Source: an uncultured Bacilli bacterium (lineage in GTDB: Bacteria > Bacillota_I > Bacilli_A > RF39 > UBA660). Taken from it: DNA of 41,704 bases. Positions 33,388 to 41,704 of the stretch are shown one piece after another. The translations under genes and the position numbers were made by a program. The stretch's first letter is position 1. Each line of letters begins with the position of its first letter. Location: assembly GCA_947632275.1 (NCBI GenBank), contig CANROR010000001.1, forward strand, positions 1-41,704, read 5' to 3'. Below the pieces are notes generated by a model. The model had not been told where the DNA came from. It worked only from the letters and a program-made list of their open reading frames with translations, and did not search any database.

Positions 33388-35889
33388 TTAAAATTGCGCT
33401 AACCTTTTCTTTTCTTCTTCTAATTTTATTCTTTCGCCTTCTACTAATTCTTGAGGGGCTTTGGCCACAAAAGCAGCATTATTAAGCAGATTTTCCCGTT
33501 TTTTAATACTTGCCATCAATTCTTGTTTTTCTTTTTCTCTTTTTAACTTATCTTCGGCTGTTTCTTGTTTTTCATAGAATATTTCAACCTTTAAGTCTTT
33601 AACTTCAATAACATCGGTAGCCTTTATTTCTTCTTTTAGATTATCTTGACACTTTAATAATTTAATAATTAAATCTTCGTTTTCGAAAGCGGTAATTTTA
33701 ATTTGATAATCTTTCCCCATTTGTTTGTCTTGTTTTAAAGTTCTTACCTTCGTTACAAGTTCTCGAACGTTTTCGATTTTTAAAGCGGCCTTTTTATCTA
33801 TTTTATTCTTTTCGAAAACGGGATAATCACTAATCATTATGCTGTTATCCTTACCCATGAATTCTTGATAGATCGTTTCGGTCACATAAGGCATAAAAGG
33901 ATGAAGCATTTTTAATATCCCTAATAACACTTCTTTAATTGTATCGATGGTACTTGCATCATCTAGATAAAACTTGGCCATTTCAATATAAGAATCGCAA
34001 AAATCTTCCCATATAAATTTGTAAAGAATCGAACCAACATTTTGGAGTTCAAAGCGATCCATGAATTTAGTTACATCTTTAATCGTTTCTTCATATCGCG
34101 TTAAAATCCATTTATCACAATCCTTTAAAGGCGCTTCTTTAACTTCATTTTGCATATTCATTAAGACAAATCGACTAGCATTCCATATTTTATTAATAAA
34201 GTTCCAAGTTGAGGCCACTTTTTCTTCATCATATTTGATATCTGTCCCCGGAGCTGTCGAAGTTGTTAAATAAAATCTTAAAGCATCAGCTCCATATTTA
34301 TCAATAACATCCATCGGATCGACCCCATTACCTAAACTCTTGCTAAATTTACGACCTTCTTTATCCCGAATTAGACCATGAATTAAGCAATATTTAAACG
34401 GCCGCTTCCCAGTTAAATGCAGACTTTGAAAAGTCATGCGGTTAACCCAAAAAGGAATAATATCATAACCGGTTACTAAAACATCCGTTGGGAAATATTT
34501 TTGATAGTCTTCAGTTTGATGCGGCCAACCTAAAGTGGCAAAAGGCCATAAAGCGGAAGAAAACCACGTATCTAAGACATCTTCATCTTGATGCCAACCT
34601 TCGCCTTCTGGTTTCGTTAAACCAACATATATTTCTTCATTCCGGTACCAAACAGGAATTCTGTGTCCCCACCATAATTGCCGCGAAATACACCAATCAT
34701 AAGTTATTTCCATCCAGTGATTCATAATTTTTTCGTATCTAGCTGGCACAAAATTAACTTTCGTTTCTTTATTTTTTTGATTTTCTAAAACTTTGTCGGC
34801 TAAAGGCCGCATTTTGACAAACCATTGTTTTGATAAATAAGGTTCAACCATAACTCCGGTTCTTTCACTATGACCAACACTATGCGTAATTGGTTCGACT
34901 TCTAATAAAAAGCCGGCTTTTTCTAAATCTTTAACCAATTCTTCCCGGCACCGAAAACGGTCCATTCCTTGATATTTTAAAGCGTTTTCATTCATAGTGC
35001 CATCCGGATTAATAACAATAATATTTTCTAAATTATGTCTTTTCCCTACTTCAAAATCGTTAGGATCATGAGCTGGCGTAATTTTAACGCAACCAGTTCC
35101 TTTTTCCGGATCGGCATGAATATCACCAACGATCGGAATTTCGCGATTTACCAAAGGTAAAATTACTTTTTGGCCAATTAAATCTTTATATCGTTCATCT
35201 TTGGGATTGACGGCCACCGCGGTATCACCAAACATGGTTTCCGGCCGCGTCGTTGCTACATCAATATATTTATCAGAACCAACAAGTGGATATTTAATAT
35301 GATAAAAAGCCCCAGGAATATCTTTATAAATAACTTCTTCGGTTGATAAAGCCGTTTGACTTTCGGGATCCCAGTTAATAATCCGTTCTCCGCGATAGAT
35401 TAAACCTTCATTATAAAAGTCAATAAAAACTTTTTGCACAGCTTCTTCCATGCCTTTATCTAAAGTAAAACGTTCTTTATTATAATCTAAACTCAAACCT
35501 AATTTAGCCCATTGATGCCGAATATTTAAAGCATATTCTTCTTTCCATTTCCAGGCTTCTCGTAAAAATCCTTCCCGGCCTAAACTTTGTTTACTAATTC
35601 CTTGTTCTTTTAATTTTTCCACCACTTTTATTTCGGTGGCAATGGCAGCATGATCCATGCCAGGAAGCCATAGACAATCATAGCCTTGCATTCTTTTATA
35701 GCGAATTAAAGCATCTTGAATGGCTACATCTAAAGCATGACCTAAATGCAGGCGTCCTGTGACATTAGGTGGTGGTATCACAATAGTAAAAGGTTTTCCT
35801 TTCTTTTTCCCACTGGCAAAATAACCTTTTTTTAACCAATCTTCATAATGAACTTCAGTATTTTGGTGATTATATTTTTTATCTAACAT
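33388..35889 (-). CDS. valS: Valyl-tRNA synthetase
   Basis: Class Ia synthetase that charges tRNA-Val and edits threonine. HIGH motif (H48-L-G-H51 in PNVTGRLHLGH), editing domain (about 190-340, with TTRPETMFGDTAVAV), the DVLDTWFSSALWP block, and K514-FSKS (KMSKS equivalent). Class I anticodon-binding helices follow and the final about 65 residues form the ValS coiled coil (AEDKLKREKEKQ onwards). Length 833 is slightly short, as in streamlined Bacilli. It starts 4 bases after the HD gene and shares its valine T-box leader. Confidence 0.97.
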   Translation of the reverse strand: MLDKKYNHQNTEVHYEDWLKKGYFASGKKKGKPFTIVIPPPNVTGRLHLGHALDVAIQDALIRYKRMQGYDCLWLPGMDHAAIATEIKVVEKLKEQGISKQSLGREGFLREAWKWKEEYALNIRHQWAKLGLSLDYNKERFTLDKGMEEAVQKVFIDFYNEGLIYRGERIINWDPESQTALSTEEVIYKDIPGAFYHIKYPLVGSDKYIDVATTRPETMFGDTAVAVNPKDERYKDLIGQKVILPLVNREIPIVGDIHADPEKGTGCVKITPAHDPNDFEVGKRHNLENIIVINPDGTMNENALKYQGMDRFRCREELVKDLEKAGFLLEVEPITHSVGHSERTGVMVEPYLSKQWFVKMRPLADKVLENQKNKETKVNFVPARYEKIMNHWMEITYDWCISRQLWWGHRIPVWYRNEEIYVGLTKPEGEGWHQDEDVLDTWFSSALWPFATLGWPHQTEDYQKYFPTDVLVTGYDIIPFWVNRMTFQSLHLTGKRPFKYCLIHGLIRDKEGRKFSKSLGNGVDPMDVIDKYGADALRFYLTTSTAPGTDIKYDEEKVASTWNFINKIWNASRFVLMNMQNEVKEAPLKDCDKWILTRYEETIKDVTKFMDRFELQNVGSILYKFIWEDFCDSYIEMAKFYLDDASTIDTIKEVLLGILKMLHPFMPYVTETIYQEFMGKDNSIMISDYPVFEKNKIDKKAALKIENVRELVTKVRTLKQDKQMGKDYQIKITAFENEDLIIKLLKCQDNLKEEIKATDVIEVKDLKVEIFYEKQETAEDKLKREKEKQELMASIKKRENLLNNAAFVAKAPQELVEGERIKLEEEKKRLAQF

Positions 35890-35893
35890 AATA

Positions 35894-36628
35894 TCACTCC
35901 TCTTTTTCTAATTGAGCTAAAGCTAAATCCGTTATCTTCGTAAATAATTCTTGACTATCTGGATCAACTTGAGCCTTAGCTATAAATTTATCCAAATATT
36001 TTCTTTCCTTTAAAATAATAATACTTTCTTTAAAATTAAGATCAAACATATAAGCACATGTTAATATAAAGGTTTTGGAAGGATTAGGTTTGCCAAATAT
36101 TTTGATGGATTGCCCCTTAAAATATTCCTGAAAATATTCTTCCGGTACATCCTCTTTTTTAAAATAAACGTTGTGTTCTAAATTAATCGTATTTAAAATA
36201 TCAATCTTATCTAAATCCCTAATTAATTTAACAAAAAAGTTAGTTCTTTCATCAAAATTAGGTACTTCTAAAACATGTTTATTATGATAATATATGGCTT
36301 TTTTAATAATGTCATAATCTTTTTCCTCTGGCCAAAATTCTTTAATATGTCCTTCATCAAATAAATATTTTACGCCATAAGCCGCATGATCAAATAAATC
36401 ATCTTGAAAACTATTAACTACCTCTAATTGATGAAAACGACCAATGTCATGTAGTAACGAAATAATATTAATTAATTTAGTATCTTCTTCATTTAAATTT
36501 AATCTTTGGGCAAATATCGTCGACAAGGCTAAAACTCGTAAAGGATGTTCGATTTTTATTCTTACTTTTAAATCACTTTTATCATATTTGCTCGCATAGG
36601 CCAAAAACGCTTCTTTTGCTTGATCCAT
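35894..36628 (-). CDS. HD-domain phosphohydrolase under valine T-box control
   Basis: Predicted metal-dependent phosphohydrolase (244 residues); substrate unknown. HD motif ligands: H28 (EHPLRVL), H60-D61 (LLHDIGRFH), H81 (DHAAYG), H115 or H118 in YHNKH, and D138 or D140 in RDLDKID. These are spaced as in bacterial HD nucleotide or dinucleotide hydrolases. It is single-domain with no RelA/SpoT synthetase or GGDEF part. ATG 36628 has a perfect AGGAGG 6 bases upstream; the TTG at 36646 includes this site and is rejected. It lies between a T-box leader and valS, so its expression should rise when uncharged tRNA-Val accumulates. Confidence 0.85.
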   Translation of the reverse strand: MDQAKEAFLAYASKYDKSDLKVRIKIEHPLRVLALSTIFAQRLNLNEEDTKLINIISLLHDIGRFHQLEVVNSFQDDLFDHAAYGVKYLFDEGHIKEFWPEEKDYDIIKKAIYYHNKHVLEVPNFDERTNFFVKLIRDLDKIDILNTINLEHNVYFKKEDVPEEYFQEYFKGQSIKIFGKPNPSKTFILTCAYMFDLNFKESIIILKERKYLDKFIAKAQVDPDSQELFTKITDLALAQLEKEE

Positions 36629-36643
36629 AAATTTCCTCCTAAA

Positions 36644-36831
36644 CAATAAAAAAGAACGTTACCAAGGAGTGCTAAAGCACGGTACCATCCTTTTTTTTAC
36701 TTAATTTAGTTTTAAAGCACTACTGCTTGTTACTCCCTTTGCAACCTTCAAATAATCAAATTTTTAGTTTTCACCAACCACTAAATCTCTACCTATTTGA
36801 ATTATTTTACTCCTCAAATTTCTTTGTAACT
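36644..36831 (-). promoter_or_regulatory. T-box riboswitch, valine-specific, leader of HD gene and valS
   Basis: On the minus strand the conserved T-box AAGGATGGTACCGTG (about 36693-36679) is followed by a terminator hairpin (GGTACCGTGC ... GCAC ... GGTAAC) and TTCTTTTTT. Stem I is closed by GTTAC/GTAAC; its upper part pairs TTCAAATA with TATTTGAA. Immediately after it, GTT (36747-36745) in GGTTGC is in position to be the specifier codon, and GTT is valine. valS downstream agrees. GGT (Gly) in the adjacent frame is the alternative specifier. Confidence 0.9.
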
Positions 36832-36837
36832 TTCCTT

Positions 36838-36866
36838 ATTTTATCAAAATTAATTATTTAATTCAA
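36838..36866 (-). promoter_or_regulatory. Promoter of the T-box leader
   Basis: TTGAAT (36866-36861) and TAAAAT (36843-36838) are 17 bases apart with an extended -10 TG. The -35 lies inside the 3' end of the upstream surface-protein gene. Confidence 0.65.
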
Positions 36867-37761
36867 TACTTGAACCAATGATTCCATCTAAATAAATATT
36901 TAAAGTTTTATCATCTAAAGCAAAATTAATTTTTTCATAATTACTTATAGTATCCATACCTATATAAGGCTTCTTAATATCATCATAAACTAAAACCACA
37001 TTATTATTAATTAAAACGACATAATTACCCACTAAATAAATATTTTGATAAGCAACGGGGATATTTAATAAAGAGCCTGTGTAATCATATAATTCATTTT
37101 TATTTGTTAATAAATATTTATCCGTATAATTAACAATAGGATCGGTTATATTAGTTGTTTTTTTCACATTGTTACCATTGGTTAAATACCAACCATTTGC
37201 ATCCTTAACAATTAAAGTAGATATGTCTAATTTACCATCAACAAGTTTATTAGCTAAACCAATGAAGTCATATTCATAAGGAATAATTGTCGTCATATTA
37301 GGAAGCATCAAAACACCCCATTTTCCTTCTTCATTTTGGGCAATTATTGCCTCTCCATTAACTTTAGCATGGTAATCTTTAACCGCTTTAAAAGTAACTA
37401 TCCTTTGGTTTAATTTTAAACTATAAACAAATATTTCCGCATTATCTTGAATTAAAGCAAAATCATTATTAGAATAAGCTAATTTTTCTTCTTGTCCATC
37501 TTCATAATAGTTAATATTATATTCATCGTCATCAATAATGGTATTAACATAACCACAATCCTTACTTACGCATTCATAACGGCCTTTTTCTTTTCCTGAT
37601 TCATCATAAAAATATAAGAAACCATTAAAGTAAAAATCTTTATTCACATTTTTGACTTCAACTTCGCCCCGATGACTAGCATAAGTGCCATAAATAGCTA
37701 GGGGCAAAAAAATCACTAATAAGACAATAATCGTAATCAGAGTTGATTTTTTAGTTTTCAT
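36850..37761 (-). CDS. Membrane-anchored WG-module surface protein (one module)
   Basis: Function unknown. 303 residues: N-terminal transmembrane helix (about 8-27), then one extracytoplasmic module rich in beta strands. Module hallmarks: FYFNGFLYFYDESGKEKGRY followed by a C64-xxxx-C69 pair, NNDFALIQDNAEIFVYSLK, and a WG-repeat-like GKWGVLM strand leading into IIPYEYDFIG. The same hallmarks occur twice in the gene upstream, so the two are paralogues. The ATG overlaps the upstream stop as ATGA. WG repeats suggest a beta-propeller-like or ligand-binding surface role; that is inference. The 3' end carries the promoter of the next transcript. Confidence 0.7.
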   Translation of the reverse strand: MKTKKSTLITIIVLLVIFLPLAIYGTYASHRGEVEVKNVNKDFYFNGFLYFYDESGKEKGRYECVSKDCGYVNTIIDDDEYNINYYEDGQEEKLAYSNNDFALIQDNAEIFVYSLKLNQRIVTFKAVKDYHAKVNGEAIIAQNEEGKWGVLMLPNMTTIIPYEYDFIGLANKLVDGKLDISTLIVKDANGWYLTNGNNVKKTTNITDPIVNYTDKYLLTNKNELYDYTGSLLNIPVAYQNIYLVGNYVVLINNNVVLVYDDIKKPYIGMDTISNYEKINFALDDKTLNIYLDGIIGSSIELNN

Positions 37762-39863
37762 TGCGCCATCATTCCTGTATTAATAGAATAAGTACTACCA
37801 CCAATAATTGTTATTTGATTACCATTTAATATTTCATAACTACTAGCATAGTCGCTTATTGTAATCGTTATTCGATTACCTTCTTCGTCTCTTAATACTC
37901 CGGAATCTTCTTTACCACCATCGGTATACCGATAGATATCTATTATTTTATCACTCGTAATTCCAACAAAGAATCCATCATATAATTTGGCATAAACTAA
38001 ATTGCTTTTCATAATTTTACCATCTTTAGTAGTTACCGTATACATATTATTATTTTTAAGAAGTAAAGCACTACTATTATAAGATGTTATTTCATTACTA
38101 GCATGACCAATTTCTTTAGCCGAGCTATCATATAAAACATACATATTTTCTCTTTTTACTAAAAAGTCATTGCCAACATATTTTATTTCTTTAGTAGCCC
38201 CGTATTTTTCATCCGTAAAAGTAATAAACCGCGAAGCATTTTCTTTACCAACATTAATTATACCAAAGTTACCATCATTATTTTTAGCCATTACTAACAC
38301 ACTGGCGGAATTTACAAAACCAAAATCTTTATTATAATAGCCAACATCAACTTGAACATAATTTTCGGTACCAGACATGGTCTTCTTATTAGTTAAATCA
38401 TAAAGCATTGCATTACTATTTTTGGCACTATCCACATCATTAATAAAGACAAAACGATCATTAATAACTGGAGCAAATCCTAAATTTTGGGCTCCATTAC
38501 TACGATTAAGTAGTTTTGTTTCACTAGCAATAAAACATTTTTCAAACATTGTTGAATTTTTCGTTATATCATTTTTATTTTTACAAGTATAAGTTCCTAA
38601 TAAATTATTTTTAGCTTCATCTTTAAAGATATAAATTGTCCCATCATAATAACTTACATATTTATAGTTATTACTTAATTTACCTTCATATATATTTATT
38701 TCTTTTTGATTGTCCCCATCTTTAATAATAACGGTATTACTACCTACTTCAACACTAAAGGCATCTTGTCTTTCAATTTCTTTTAAATCTTCATTATAAA
38801 CAATCTTTTTAACAAAGTTACCACTACTTAATTTAACACCTTCATAATTTAATAAGTTTAAATTTTCATCATAAGCATAGACTTTTTCATTATCCACTAA
38901 AACGACATAACTATCATTAAAAGTAATAAAATCAATATTTCTCGTTAAAACTTTTTTGCCATTATAATCGTATAAAGCATAGTCATCATTATTTTCATAA
39001 CTTATATATTTTTCATTATAATTTTTAATATTACCTTTAACATCTTTACTTAAAGCTTTACCATCAACATCAATTAATTTAGAATTATTATTCGTCATCG
39101 CTACTAAATTATCATGTTCACTTATTTTACCTAAATAATCATAACTAAATTTAATATTTTCACTTACTTCTTTACCTATTTTAAGGGTACCATATTTTTC
39201 TTCATCATTTTTAACAATAACATTTTCATCATCAATTTTCTTAATTAAAGTATAATTACCTACTTCTTCTTGTTTGGCAATATCAAACAAAATTATATTA
39301 TTTTGCTTATCAGCATTATCAGTAATGAAAACGAAATTATCATTATAAATATCACTACCTTCTTCGATGCCTTTGTTATCTTCATAAACTCTTTTTACAA
39401 CATCAAAGTCATCTTCACCAGAATAAGTAGCCACTTTACATTTGTTTTCATCTTTATTCTTACATTCGTATTTACCAAGTTCTTTTTTATTTTTATCTAA
39501 AAAGATTAATATTCCATTTTCATACCGATAATTACCTTTTTCTAAAATAACTTCTGGTTCATCTGGTTCTTCCTTTTTATTATCTTTTTTAAAGACTAGA
39601 AAATATAAAAGTAACCCAATAATTAATAAAAGTAACGCACTAGCACAACTAATAATAATTATTTTATTTTTCTTACTTAATTCATTCCATTTTTCTTTTA
39701 AAGGCTTTTTATTTTTCTTTTCCTTCTTTTTTTCTTCATTCGGTTTTTCTTCATTTTCAACCGTATCATATACGGGTTCATCTTGCATTTCATCTTCATC
39801 CGTTATTTCAATAATTTCATTGGTTGCATCTAAATTTTCTTCTAATAATTCATCATCTTCCAT
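37758..39863 (-). CDS. Membrane-anchored WG-module surface protein (two modules)
   Basis: Function unknown. 701 residues: an acidic cytoplasmic region (1-60, many Asp/Glu, then Lys-rich), one transmembrane helix (about 67-91), then two tandem copies of the module found in the next gene. Copy 1 (about 108-400) has GILIFLDKNKKELGKYEC with C134 and C142, DNFVFITDNAD, and EEKYGTL. Copy 2 (about 405-701) has TIYIFKDEAKNNLLGTYTC with C427 and C443, DRFVFINDVD, and DGNFGII. The long acidic cytoplasmic tail suggests an internal partner. GGAGG precedes the ATG. No enzymatic motif is seen. Confidence 0.75.
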   Translation of the reverse strand: MEDDELLEENLDATNEIIEITDEDEMQDEPVYDTVENEEKPNEEKKKEKKNKKPLKEKWNELSKKNKIIIISCASALLLLIIGLLLYFLVFKKDNKKEEPDEPEVILEKGNYRYENGILIFLDKNKKELGKYECKNKDENKCKVATYSGEDDFDVVKRVYEDNKGIEEGSDIYNDNFVFITDNADKQNNIILFDIAKQEEVGNYTLIKKIDDENVIVKNDEEKYGTLKIGKEVSENIKFSYDYLGKISEHDNLVAMTNNNSKLIDVDGKALSKDVKGNIKNYNEKYISYENNDDYALYDYNGKKVLTRNIDFITFNDSYVVLVDNEKVYAYDENLNLLNYEGVKLSSGNFVKKIVYNEDLKEIERQDAFSVEVGSNTVIIKDGDNQKEINIYEGKLSNNYKYVSYYDGTIYIFKDEAKNNLLGTYTCKNKNDITKNSTMFEKCFIASETKLLNRSNGAQNLGFAPVINDRFVFINDVDSAKNSNAMLYDLTNKKTMSGTENYVQVDVGYYNKDFGFVNSASVLVMAKNNDGNFGIINVGKENASRFITFTDEKYGATKEIKYVGNDFLVKRENMYVLYDSSAKEIGHASNEITSYNSSALLLKNNNMYTVTTKDGKIMKSNLVYAKLYDGFFVGITSDKIIDIYRYTDGGKEDSGVLRDEEGNRITITISDYASSYEILNGNQITIIGGSTYSINTGMMAQ

Positions 39864-39887
39864 TTTAGACCTCCATATTATGTCTAA

Positions 39888-39893
39888 ATTATA
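39888..39893 (-). promoter_or_regulatory. Extended -10 promoter of the WG-module operon
   Basis: TGATATAAT on the minus strand is an extended -10; the -35 is weak (TTTTAA-like). The predicted start is about 18 bases before the 39863 ATG. Confidence 0.55.
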
Positions 39894-39917
39894 TCACTAA
39901 TATCATTAAATTAAAAT

Positions 39918-39957
39918 AAAAAACTAATAAGTTGTTATGAACCTATTAGTTTTTTAT
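39918..39957. terminator. Terminator after the 546-residue exported-protein gene
   Basis: An AAAAACTAATA/TATTAGTTTTT inverted repeat with T-rich flanks on both strands; on the minus strand it follows the 39973 stop. Confidence 0.75.
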
Positions 39958-39972
39958 TTTATACTTTATTTA

Positions 39973-41613
39973 TTAAACAGATAATCGATATGGACTTCCT
40001 TTACTACCATCGCCACTTGTAAATTGGACATCAGTGGTAATATAAAATGATGGACGAACAATAAAATTGCCATCAGTAACTTTTGAAATATAACCTGGAC
40101 CTCCACCACTAGTAATTCTTCTTATATAACTTTCTCTTGATGAATCCCGAGATATACTTAATTCAAATGCACCTAAATACATCCAATTACTATCAAGCAT
40201 TCCATTATAACTTGAAGATGTAATATCACAATCATTTACCGAAGATGAATAAAATTTAGGTGTAGTAGCATATATATAATCACTTATATATAATAAGCCA
40301 ATATAATCTTGATAAATCAAATCATTTTCTAAATTACACTCTCTTACAACACTTTGACTTCCTTGAGTATAACATTTTTTATCGGTTGATTTTAATCTAT
40401 TTACCCCTAATTCATAATCATATATTTTCTTAAAACTATAGTTTCCTAAATTAAAACCTCCTACTACCCAATTATGTTTTAAAATATAATTTTTCAAATA
40501 TGGAGCCATTTTGATCATATAGTTATAATAAAAATCATTTAAATTTACTTTATTTAAATTACTTTCTTTCCACATATTAACATTACTTTCTTCTGTTTCT
40601 GAAGTACTATTCCATCTATAACTAACAAGGTTATTAAAATTTGTTCCTTTATAATATTCATAAGCCCATGTGTATTTACCATAATAAGCTCCCCCTTCTA
40701 CATTACCATCACCTAATTCCGTAGCTGTTGCCCCTTGGGCTTTAATTAATTTCATTTCATAATTATCGTCTTCATTTTTAAATAAGCCAATGATCCGATA
40801 TAAATTATCATCGGTTTCACACGTCCCAGTATTCTTATTATCTAAACAAATAAAATTATTAACTTTATCACTAGCACCACTATAACGATAAGATAAATCA
40901 TTAGCGCTATTTTTTAAATTAGCATCATGATAAAACAAAATATTATTTTCATATGCTTTTTGAGCTATTTGACATGCGCCCAAGCTTGGATCACATACAT
41001 CTGCATATGTCATTTCTCGATTATAAGATTTTACACTTAAACCTACTTTAAAACTTTTTCCCATTGTTTCATTATTAGCATCTTTATCTACCCAAAGATA
41101 CAATTTATAATTACTTTCCCCTTTTAAAGGAATACTATTACTATAAACTTTATAAATATTTTTATGTTTTCCTTTGATTCCTATATCTAATTCTTTAAGT
41201 TCTTCATTATTAAATTCTGTTAAAGCATTAGTTGTCTTACTTAGTATTTCATTTACTAAAACTATATCTTCTTCTGAGGTAATTGCAAAATGAATATTAT
41301 TATCTTCTATTTCATTATCATTTAAACTTGTTAGATATAAATTAAATCCCACACAATTATCACAAGTACTATTAATAGTAAATTCATAAGGTTCTGTTTC
41401 TAAACCCATATCATCATCCATCGGATAACTATTTTTTAAATTTATCGTATTTCCATTATCTTTTAATTGAACTTTTGCACAAGCATTAATTGTTATATTA
41501 CTTTTTCCATATTCATCTTCTACTTGAGGTTTCATGAAAGCATACGTTATTCCTAAAATACTCAAAGTTAAAATTAAGATACATATTATAATTAAAATTA
41601 TTTTTCTTTTCAT
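39973..41613 (-). CDS. Large exported or membrane-anchored surface protein with possible phase-variable promoter
   Basis: I do not recognise a characterised function (546 residues). A basic start and hydrophobic helix (about 5-25, with SILGITYAFMKP) resembles SipW-type signal peptides. Residues 30-200 are a beta-rich domain with a C-xx-C pair (STCDNCVGF). The C-terminal 330 residues are Tyr/Trp/Asn-rich and contain LYRIIGLF, MKLIKAQGATATEL, YIGLLYISDYIYAT, SNWMYLG, FIVRPSFYITTDVQF and the closing GDGSKGSPYRL, a pattern I associate with surface proteins of uncultured gut Firmicutes (DUF6273-like; moderate). About ten cysteines could form disulfides. ATG 41613 has AGGA 8 bases upstream; TTG 41619 is the alternative. 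Confidence 0.7.
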   Translation of the reverse strand: MKRKIILIIICILILTLSILGITYAFMKPQVEDEYGKSNITINACAKVQLKDNGNTINLKNSYPMDDDMGLETEPYEFTINSTCDNCVGFNLYLTSLNDNEIEDNNIHFAITSEEDIVLVNEILSKTTNALTEFNNEELKELDIGIKGKHKNIYKVYSNSIPLKGESNYKLYLWVDKDANNETMGKSFKVGLSVKSYNREMTYADVCDPSLGACQIAQKAYENNILFYHDANLKNSANDLSYRYSGASDKVNNFICLDNKNTGTCETDDNLYRIIGLFKNEDDNYEMKLIKAQGATATELGDGNVEGGAYYGKYTWAYEYYKGTNFNNLVSYRWNSTSETEESNVNMWKESNLNKVNLNDFYYNYMIKMAPYLKNYILKHNWVVGGFNLGNYSFKKIYDYELGVNRLKSTDKKCYTQGSQSVVRECNLENDLIYQDYIGLLYISDYIYATTPKFYSSSVNDCDITSSSYNGMLDSNWMYLGAFELSISRDSSRESYIRRITSGGGPGYISKVTDGNFIVRPSFYITTDVQFTSGDGSKGSPYRLSV

Positions 41614-41638
41614 GGGCAAAATCCTACTTTCACCCTTA

Positions 41639-41665
41639 ATTATATATATATATATATATATTCAA
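41639..41665 (-). promoter_or_regulatory. Candidate promoter with (TA)10 spacer
   Basis: On the minus strand TTGAAT (41665-41660) and TATAAT (41644-41639) flank a pure TA tract. The spacer is 15 bases as sequenced, shorter than the optimal 17; one extra TA unit would give exactly 17. Confidence 0.5.
41640..41661. repeat. (TA)10 dinucleotide microsatellite
   Basis: Ten uninterrupted TA units (41641-41660) lie about 26-50 bases upstream of the 546-residue surface-protein gene. It is the only such tract that I saw in the window. Confidence 0.95.
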
Positions 41666-41704
41666 GGCCTAAAAAAAATAATTGACAGTTTTGGACAAAA
41701 TAAA

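Noticed and set aside
34061..34727. Plus-strand frames inside valS
   Set aside because: Shadow frames opposite a fully intact synthetase; no start signals.
41682..41687. TTGACA on the plus strand at the right edge
   Set aside because: Could be the -35 of a plus-strand promoter, but the window ends before a -10 box can be seen.
1..41704. CRISPR array or insertion sequence
   Set aside because: No regularly spaced repeats, transposase genes or terminal inverted repeats were seen.

Overview
The window is AT-rich, uses ordinary stop codons (TGA, TAA and TAG all end genes) and carries Firmicutes cell-wall genes. The conserved gene orders gpsB-rnpB-rodZ-pgsA and recU-ponA, a T-box leader before valS and strong Shine-Dalgarno sites point to class Bacilli. 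The density of short operons and of surface proteins without recognised functions suggests an uncultured gut-type Bacilli lineage (RF39-like); that placement is inference from gene content, not from a marker tree.

Layout. Positions 1-1.9 kb: pgsA, a short rodZ, RNase P RNA and gpsB, all minus strand. 2.0-3.8 kb: a large unrecognised membrane protein with an N-terminal GNAT-like domain. 3.9-7.1 kb: plus-strand recU-ponA. 7.15-12.3 kb: a minus-strand run of murG, murB, ftsQ/divIB, queH, a membrane protein, nfeD and a slipin-type SPFH protein. 12.3-12.7 kb: a gap with no annotated-size gene that holds what looks like a type I toxin-antitoxin locus, a short hydrophobic peptide opposed by a promoter-driven antisense RNA. 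12.7-21.8 kb: a complete Wzx/Wzy-type polysaccharide operon (TagO/WecA-like initiator, flippase, five glycosyltransferases, polymerase/ligase). 21.9-24.2 kb: a lone pilin-like gene facing rseP-cdsA. 24.3-25.8 kb: three small membrane or exported proteins and tRNA-Lys(CUU). 25.8-33.3 kb: a long minus-strand operon with a coiled-coil protein, a DUF1292-like protein, an exported protein, a Xer recombinase, an ABC exporter and a PdaC-like deacetylase. 33.4-36.9 kb: a valine T-box leader controlling an HD-domain protein and valS. 36.9-41.7 kb: two surface paralogues built from one WG-like module (three copies in total) and a large exported protein whose promoter contains a (TA)10 tract.

How the genes fit together. 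Much of the window builds or remodels the envelope: lipid synthesis (pgsA, cdsA), peptidoglycan (murB, murG, ponA, gpsB, ftsQ, deacetylase), surface polysaccharide, and exported proteins. Most genes within operons overlap by ATGA or lie a few bases apart, so translational coupling is likely. The most interesting signals are the type I toxin-antitoxin candidate at 12.45-12.72 kb, the possible phase-variable TA-repeat promoter at 41.64-41.67 kb, the T-box-controlled HD gene, the three-copy cysteine-containing WG module and the GNAT/CorA-like fusion.
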